Origin: Smittium mucronatum | Taxonomy: Eukaryota > Kickxellomycota > Harpellomycetes > Harpellales > Legeriomycetaceae | NCBI GenBank assembly: GCA_001953115.1 | Contig: LSSL01001196.1 | Location: 3,649-16,125, forward strand | Direction: 5' to 3' | Length of the DNA stretch: 12,477 bases | In this document: positions 8,349-12,477 of the stretch, one piece after another | How the letters are laid out: each line of letters opens with the position of its first letter | How positions within the stretch are numbered: position 1 is the stretch's first letter | Program-made: the position numbers and the translations under genes | The notes under the pieces: model-generated | What the model was told of the DNA's origin: nothing | Databases searched by the model: none | What the model saw: the letters and a program-made list of their open reading frames with translations, nothing else

Positions 8349-8640
8349 TCTGTTTTAAGTATCAGAAAATTAAAGATTAAATTCAACAAAATTTATTTGA
8401 TTGAGCTATTAAGCTTTTCTGAAAAAAACTGTTTTTATTGGATAATAATCCGAGCAATATTACACCAAATTATCCTAAATGGGATATTTTTAGAATTTCA
8501 TTCTTCTTTTAGGATGGAGTTTTTTCAGCTCTAAAATTAGCCAAATAGCTATATGGAAGATTCTTTCACATACCAGAAGTTATACTAGTAGGAGCTGAAA
8601 ATTATCTTTTGTATGTAAAGTAGAATTATTAATAAAATGA
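8349..8640 (+). other. Uncertain coding-like stretch
   Basis: About 60 codons without a stop from 8349 (including SFSEKNCFYWIIIRAILHQI) overlap a second frame reading DGVFSALKLAK, then LYGRFFHIPEVILVGAENYL. I do not recognise either. Open runs of this size are expected a few times by chance in a window of this composition, so this is recorded only as a candidate relic. Confidence 0.15.
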
Positions 8641-9472
8641 TTACTATTCGCTTAAGAATTATTTATAAATTATGCAAAATATTTGATTGTGGCTAATTAA
8701 GAAAAATTATTTTTAATTAATAATACTATTGGTTTAATTTTTAAGATAAAAACGACTGATAAAAAACGAATCTCACTAAGTTCTATGTAAAAGATACCGA
8801 ATATTTGGCAGAGTTTCACTAATTTTTTTTTTGTAAATTCGCTTATTATTTATTAATATTAGTTCTTTAAGCCCTGAAATAAAATAATAATAACTACAGA
8901 ATCAGTTTAATTAGCTAAATAGAATGATAAAAAAAACGATTCCGACTATTGAAAGTGAAGAGCTGTTTAATCTAAAGAAATGCTCTTTGTGATGAATATG
9001 TCTTCAAATGAAATCCTAATTATTCTCAGTTAAAATAACTTGATTATTTAATATATTAATTTATAAATTAGAGAAATAGGAGAGTTATATTAGCTATTAA
9101 AATCTTATTTATCTTGGTTTATTTGTCATTTTTTACTACGTTTAAGAACTTTCAGGCATGAGGATATTTTGAATTTTTTGAGTTTTATAGTTCAGTTTTG
9201 ATATCTTTATAATTTTCGAGAAAATAAAAATTCCACTGTTATTGAAAATTTAATTATATTATGATGTTTTTGGGAATACATTAATACACAATTTTCATAT
9301 AAATTTTATTAATTGTGAAGATATAGGGGTATTACAACATTTTTTGGGGAGTGATACCTCTCCTTCACATCAAAATCTAAAAATTAAGAATAATTCGTTG
9401 CTTTCAACTTCGAGTAATACGGTAATAAATTTTGTGTAAATATCACAGAAATTGGGTCTAATTAAGTTTAGA

Positions 9473-9493
9473 TAATAATAATAATAATAATAA
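9473..9493. repeat. (TAA)7 microsatellite
   Basis: Seven uninterrupted TAA units. Confidence 0.95.
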
Positions 9494-9812
9494 TTGGAAA
9501 TTTTGAGATGATTTTTTTTCATAGTCTATTTTTGGTGGTAGGAAGTTGGAAATGATGGAATATAATGAGTTCGAATCAAAGATTTATCTTATAAAACCTC
9601 ATAATCTTCAATATAATCTTTATATTAACTTTTATTTTAATTAAACTCATTTTACACAGTTAGGAAAATTGGAATAAACTGAAATATATAGTCCCAGGGT
9701 AAAAATATATAGGAATATAATGTTTTATAAATTTTAAAACCCGAAGTCTTGCACTTAAATTATTATTCGTATATATACAATAATTTTTTGATTAAATATA
9801 GAAAATATTTAT

Positions 9813-9833
9813 GTTTGCGTTTGCGTTTGCGTT
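9813..9833. repeat. (GTTTGC)3.5 tandem hexamer
   Basis: Three and a half perfect copies of GTTTGC, conspicuous because the unit is half G+C (3 of 6) in a region with almost none. It has no coding context. Confidence 0.95.
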
Positions 9834-10806
9834 AATACTGTCTTTGAAGTAAATAAAATCAAAAATTTATGGAAAATTTATTGCCCTAATGTGCAATTAT
9901 AAATTATAGAGCACCGTAAATAAAATCACGTACATGATAGTGATTTATAATGCAATTATTTTAATATATTTTATAAATTTAGGCTAAAATTTTACTCTTT
10001 TTACAAGATAAATTAGTGTTAGCGCTTTTTAATTTCGACCAGTTTCTTCAAAAATCAATGGAATCCTCATATACGACTTTAAATTTTATTTTAATATCAC
10101 TAAAAAGGCTCTATTTTTATTTTTATTGATCTTCTAAATTTAAAAAATAATTTTCCATAACACATCTGAAAAATAAAATTTCGATTATAATGGTATTTTA
10201 ATTTTCGGTATACATGTTTTTATTAAGAGTCTAATTAAATTTGATTATGCCAATAAGTTTTAGTGCTAATATTGACCTATAAGAGTTGTAGGAAAAAATC
10301 TTCTGGCTTTCCAAAGAATTTAACACATTTTTAAACATGCTGCGAGTAAATCAAACACCTATAACCATAATTAAAAATTCTCAGACATATATATCCTCAA
10401 ATTTTGATAAAATTTTGTATTTTATTTTTGGATAAATGATAATATACCTAAATTCTGAATACTTTTTTTTTTGAAAATCTGTGATTTATAAGTATATTAT
10501 GTATTTCTGGCATTTTCCTGAATTTTTTTTAATTACCAAGCTTTAATTATGAATTCTGCATTTAAAAATGCAAAAATAGCGTAAATTTGGTTTCTCGATT
10601 ATTTAACCCTTTCAGAAATGTAAAAAAAAGGATTTCATTTTTAATAAAATTTTAACTCTATATCGATTTTTCCTATACATTATTGGATCAAATTGAAATT
10701 CAATCCAATTAAATTGGTAGTTTTTATGGATAGATGGTTGATGAATTTGGCCCAGAAATGGTAATATGAGTTAAATTTATTTTTTATTTTGTTTTAATTT
10801 AGAGGA

Positions 10807-11640
10807 ATGAATATCAAAATTTATAAACAGCAACTCTTATCCAAAATATCTAAACTCTCATTAATTGGGTGCGTACCCAAAAAATGTTATTGTTTTTTTA
10901 AAAAAATTTTATCGAAGATAAAAACACTAAAAACTTCAATATATGAGCCCAGTTAAAAAATTAATTCAGTTGAATGTTTTAAAAAAAATATTTTACAAAA
11001 AAAAATGAACACAACTATCAAATCATTTTTATTGATAATAAACGAAAAATAAAATTCACTGATGACTATCTTTGGGGGCTTATGTATTCTGTATTTCCAA
11101 AAAATATATACAAAATTTCACACTGTTTTATAATATTGTTTGTCGGTAGTAGTGGAGAATGATAGCAGAAATTATGAGGACAGGAATACATTTGAGGCAA
11201 TCTAAAAACAGGATGAGCCGAGCGGATTAAAAAAACCAGGAAAATTTCCTTAATATAATACTAACGTTCAAAGACCAGGAGAATCTCAGCATCTAACATA
11301 TTTATGTAGGAAAACCAGAATGATTGATTTCACTTTTGTTTAGGAGCCTAATTTTATTGGCCCTGTTAGAAATAAGTCCTAAATAGGATTATGATCGTTT
11401 CAAAGAACTTTATTTCGATACCAAAAAGCTTAATTATTGACTTCATGTAACTTCAGTCATCTTCCTACTTGAAGAGATTTCATAATGGTCCTTTTGAGCG
11501 GTAAATTTAACTCCTTCACATGGTTTTCGGCTGGTAGACCTGTAGAGGAGCTTATTTTAGGCAAGAAAATGTTATTTTATATACGTATTTTTATGTTTTT
11601 GATATTTTTTTGATATAGATTTTAATGAAGTTATCTTGAA
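10807..11640 (+). pseudogene. Second Gag-like relic with a possible decayed zinc knuckle
   Basis: Coding-like sequence of slightly higher G+C than its surroundings. It may begin at ATG 10807 (MNIKIYKQQLLSKISKLSLI). A frame running from 10863 to 11155 reads NFIEDKNTKNFN, then YFTKKNEHNYQIIFIDNKRK and IKFTDDYLWGLMYSVFPKNI with TAA and TGA stops. After a shift at 11155, ENDSRNYEDRNTFEAI, KQDEPSGLKKPGKFP, YNTNVQRPGESQHL lead into TYLCRKTRMIDFTF (Cys codon 11305-11307). Its spacing matches a CX2CX4HX4C knuckle in which only one Cys survives. A Pro/Gly/Gln/Asn-rich linker before such a motif fits a retroelement Gag. The same frame continues with RDFIMVLLSGKFNSFTWFSA and GRPVEELILGKKM near 11480-11570, which I cannot assign. 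No reverse transcriptase follows. It is not obviously the same family as the minus-strand gag. Confidence 0.35.
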
Positions 11641-12477
11641 ATTAAACTCTGTTCTACAAAAAAGACATTGGTGGTTATGAAATGCTATTAATTAAAATTA
11701 AGACTACTTATTTAAATCAACAGAAAAGAAAATTGAAATGCAGGAAAATACCAAAAATTCTGAATTTTGTTTATAAAATCATACTACCAATTAAAACCGA
11801 ATGAATATATCTATGATAGTTTTGTTTTATTAGCTAGCCCTTATTTTTAGATTTATAATTTTTATTTGATTATTAAATATATCTATTATAATACCATATG
11901 GGCAAATATTTTTGGTTGATTTAATTTACAAGTCAATTATTAGTAATTCAAATTTCAAAAATCTAGATATAACCCACCACACCCCCCCCTCCTTTTTTTA
12001 CAGAAACTCTACAAGTTCTGTTTAAAATCCCATATGAACTAAAAGCCATAAAAATCGTCTAAAAATTATCTCTAAAAATTTTGGACGTAACTATAAAGGA
12101 TTAATATTATAAAAAATGATAAATTTTTTCACCTTATATTTTACGCATGAAGCTGGTTTATAATCTTCAATAACTTTGTACTTTTTTGATCCACTATTTC
12201 ATAAATTTTTATCTAATGGTTTATTAACATCAGACTATCATAATTTATAGATTCTTACAAGATTAATCAATAAGATATTGGAAGTTCTGTAGAATAAATA
12301 TTCGGAAATTTAGACATTTTATTTGGTCACAGTACTTACTGTAATGGAGAAGATGGATTTTAGCTAAAACCTAGACTATTTATCAATAATATTTTAGTAA
12401 ATATAAGATACCAGTACTAAACCTGTTTATTAAAAAAGTTCAATTATAGCTCATAAAGTGGAAACGCAATGCTTTTA
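11641..12477. other. AT-rich gene-free stretch
   Basis: No supportable gene, RNA or repeat apart from a polypyrimidine tract at 11982-11999 (C8, T, C2, T7). Frames on both strands are closed every few codons. Confidence 0.5.
11982..11999. repeat. C8-T-C2-T7 polypyrimidine tract
   Basis: One of three C runs of eight or more in the window; the other two are at 6202-6211 and 7814-7828. Confidence 0.85.

Larger units (their letters stand above)
8641..10806. other. AT-rich gene-free stretch with microsatellites and small palindromes
   Basis: No protein motif seen. A 61-codon stop-free run lies at 9254-9436 (+) and includes a serine-rich piece GSDTSPSHQNLKIKN; it is chance-level in length and unrecognised. 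Small inverted repeats occur at 10557-10572 (TGCATTT, AA, AAATGCA) and around 10682-10717 (including CCAATTAAATTGG), with no T run placing them as terminators. Confidence 0.4.

Noticed and set aside
9254..9439. 61-codon stop-free run with a Ser-rich piece
   Set aside because: Chance-level length, no start codon in a sensible place and no second copy or motif.
10682..10717. Hairpin as a terminator or RNA element
   Set aside because: The palindromes are AT-rich, imperfect and not associated with a gene. Similar small palindromes are common in such DNA.

Overview
This window looks like a graveyard of transposable elements from a very AT-rich eukaryotic genome. By eye it is roughly four-fifths A+T. 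No intact gene is visible: there is no long open reading frame, no recognisable tRNA or rRNA, and no ribosome-binding-site-driven operon structure. Every stretch that can be read as protein is a decayed mobile-element gene with in-frame stops and frameshifts. The mix of elements (an IS630/Tc1-mariner-type DDE transposon, a PIF/Harbinger-like DDE_Tnp_4 transposase, and Gag-like proteins with Asn/Tyr/Arg-rich tails), together with the base composition, would fit a microsporidian best. That is an inference from element types and composition; other AT-rich protists or fungi are not excluded.

Layout. 1-480 (+): a coding-like relic cut by the window edge. It has a diverged second copy in the opposite orientation at about 4030-4345. 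735-2139 (+): coding-like frames whose main part (1024-2139) reads as a DDE_Tnp_4 transposase relic, joined through several frameshifts. 2140-4030: AT-rich, nothing supportable. 4371-7565 (-): a retrotransposon Gag-like pseudogene, split in two by a DNA transposon at 5127-7022. That transposon is the best-preserved object here: 1896 bp, TA at each end, terminal inverted repeats of about 165 bp built from 21-bp iterated units, and a single degraded transposase (5400-6405, -) with HTH, first Asp, second Asp and a mutated third acidic residue. 7566-10800: AT-rich with a C-tract, microsatellites and chance-level open stretches. 10807-11640 (+): a second Gag-like relic with what looks like a decayed CCHC zinc knuckle. 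11641-12477: AT-rich, one more C-tract.

History that can be read: a retroelement inserted first (gag on the minus strand, perhaps with the 4030-4345 relic as its downstream part). The IS630-like element then inserted at a TA inside gag. Both then decayed. All protein statements come from reading frames by eye and knowledge of family motifs; no database search was possible.
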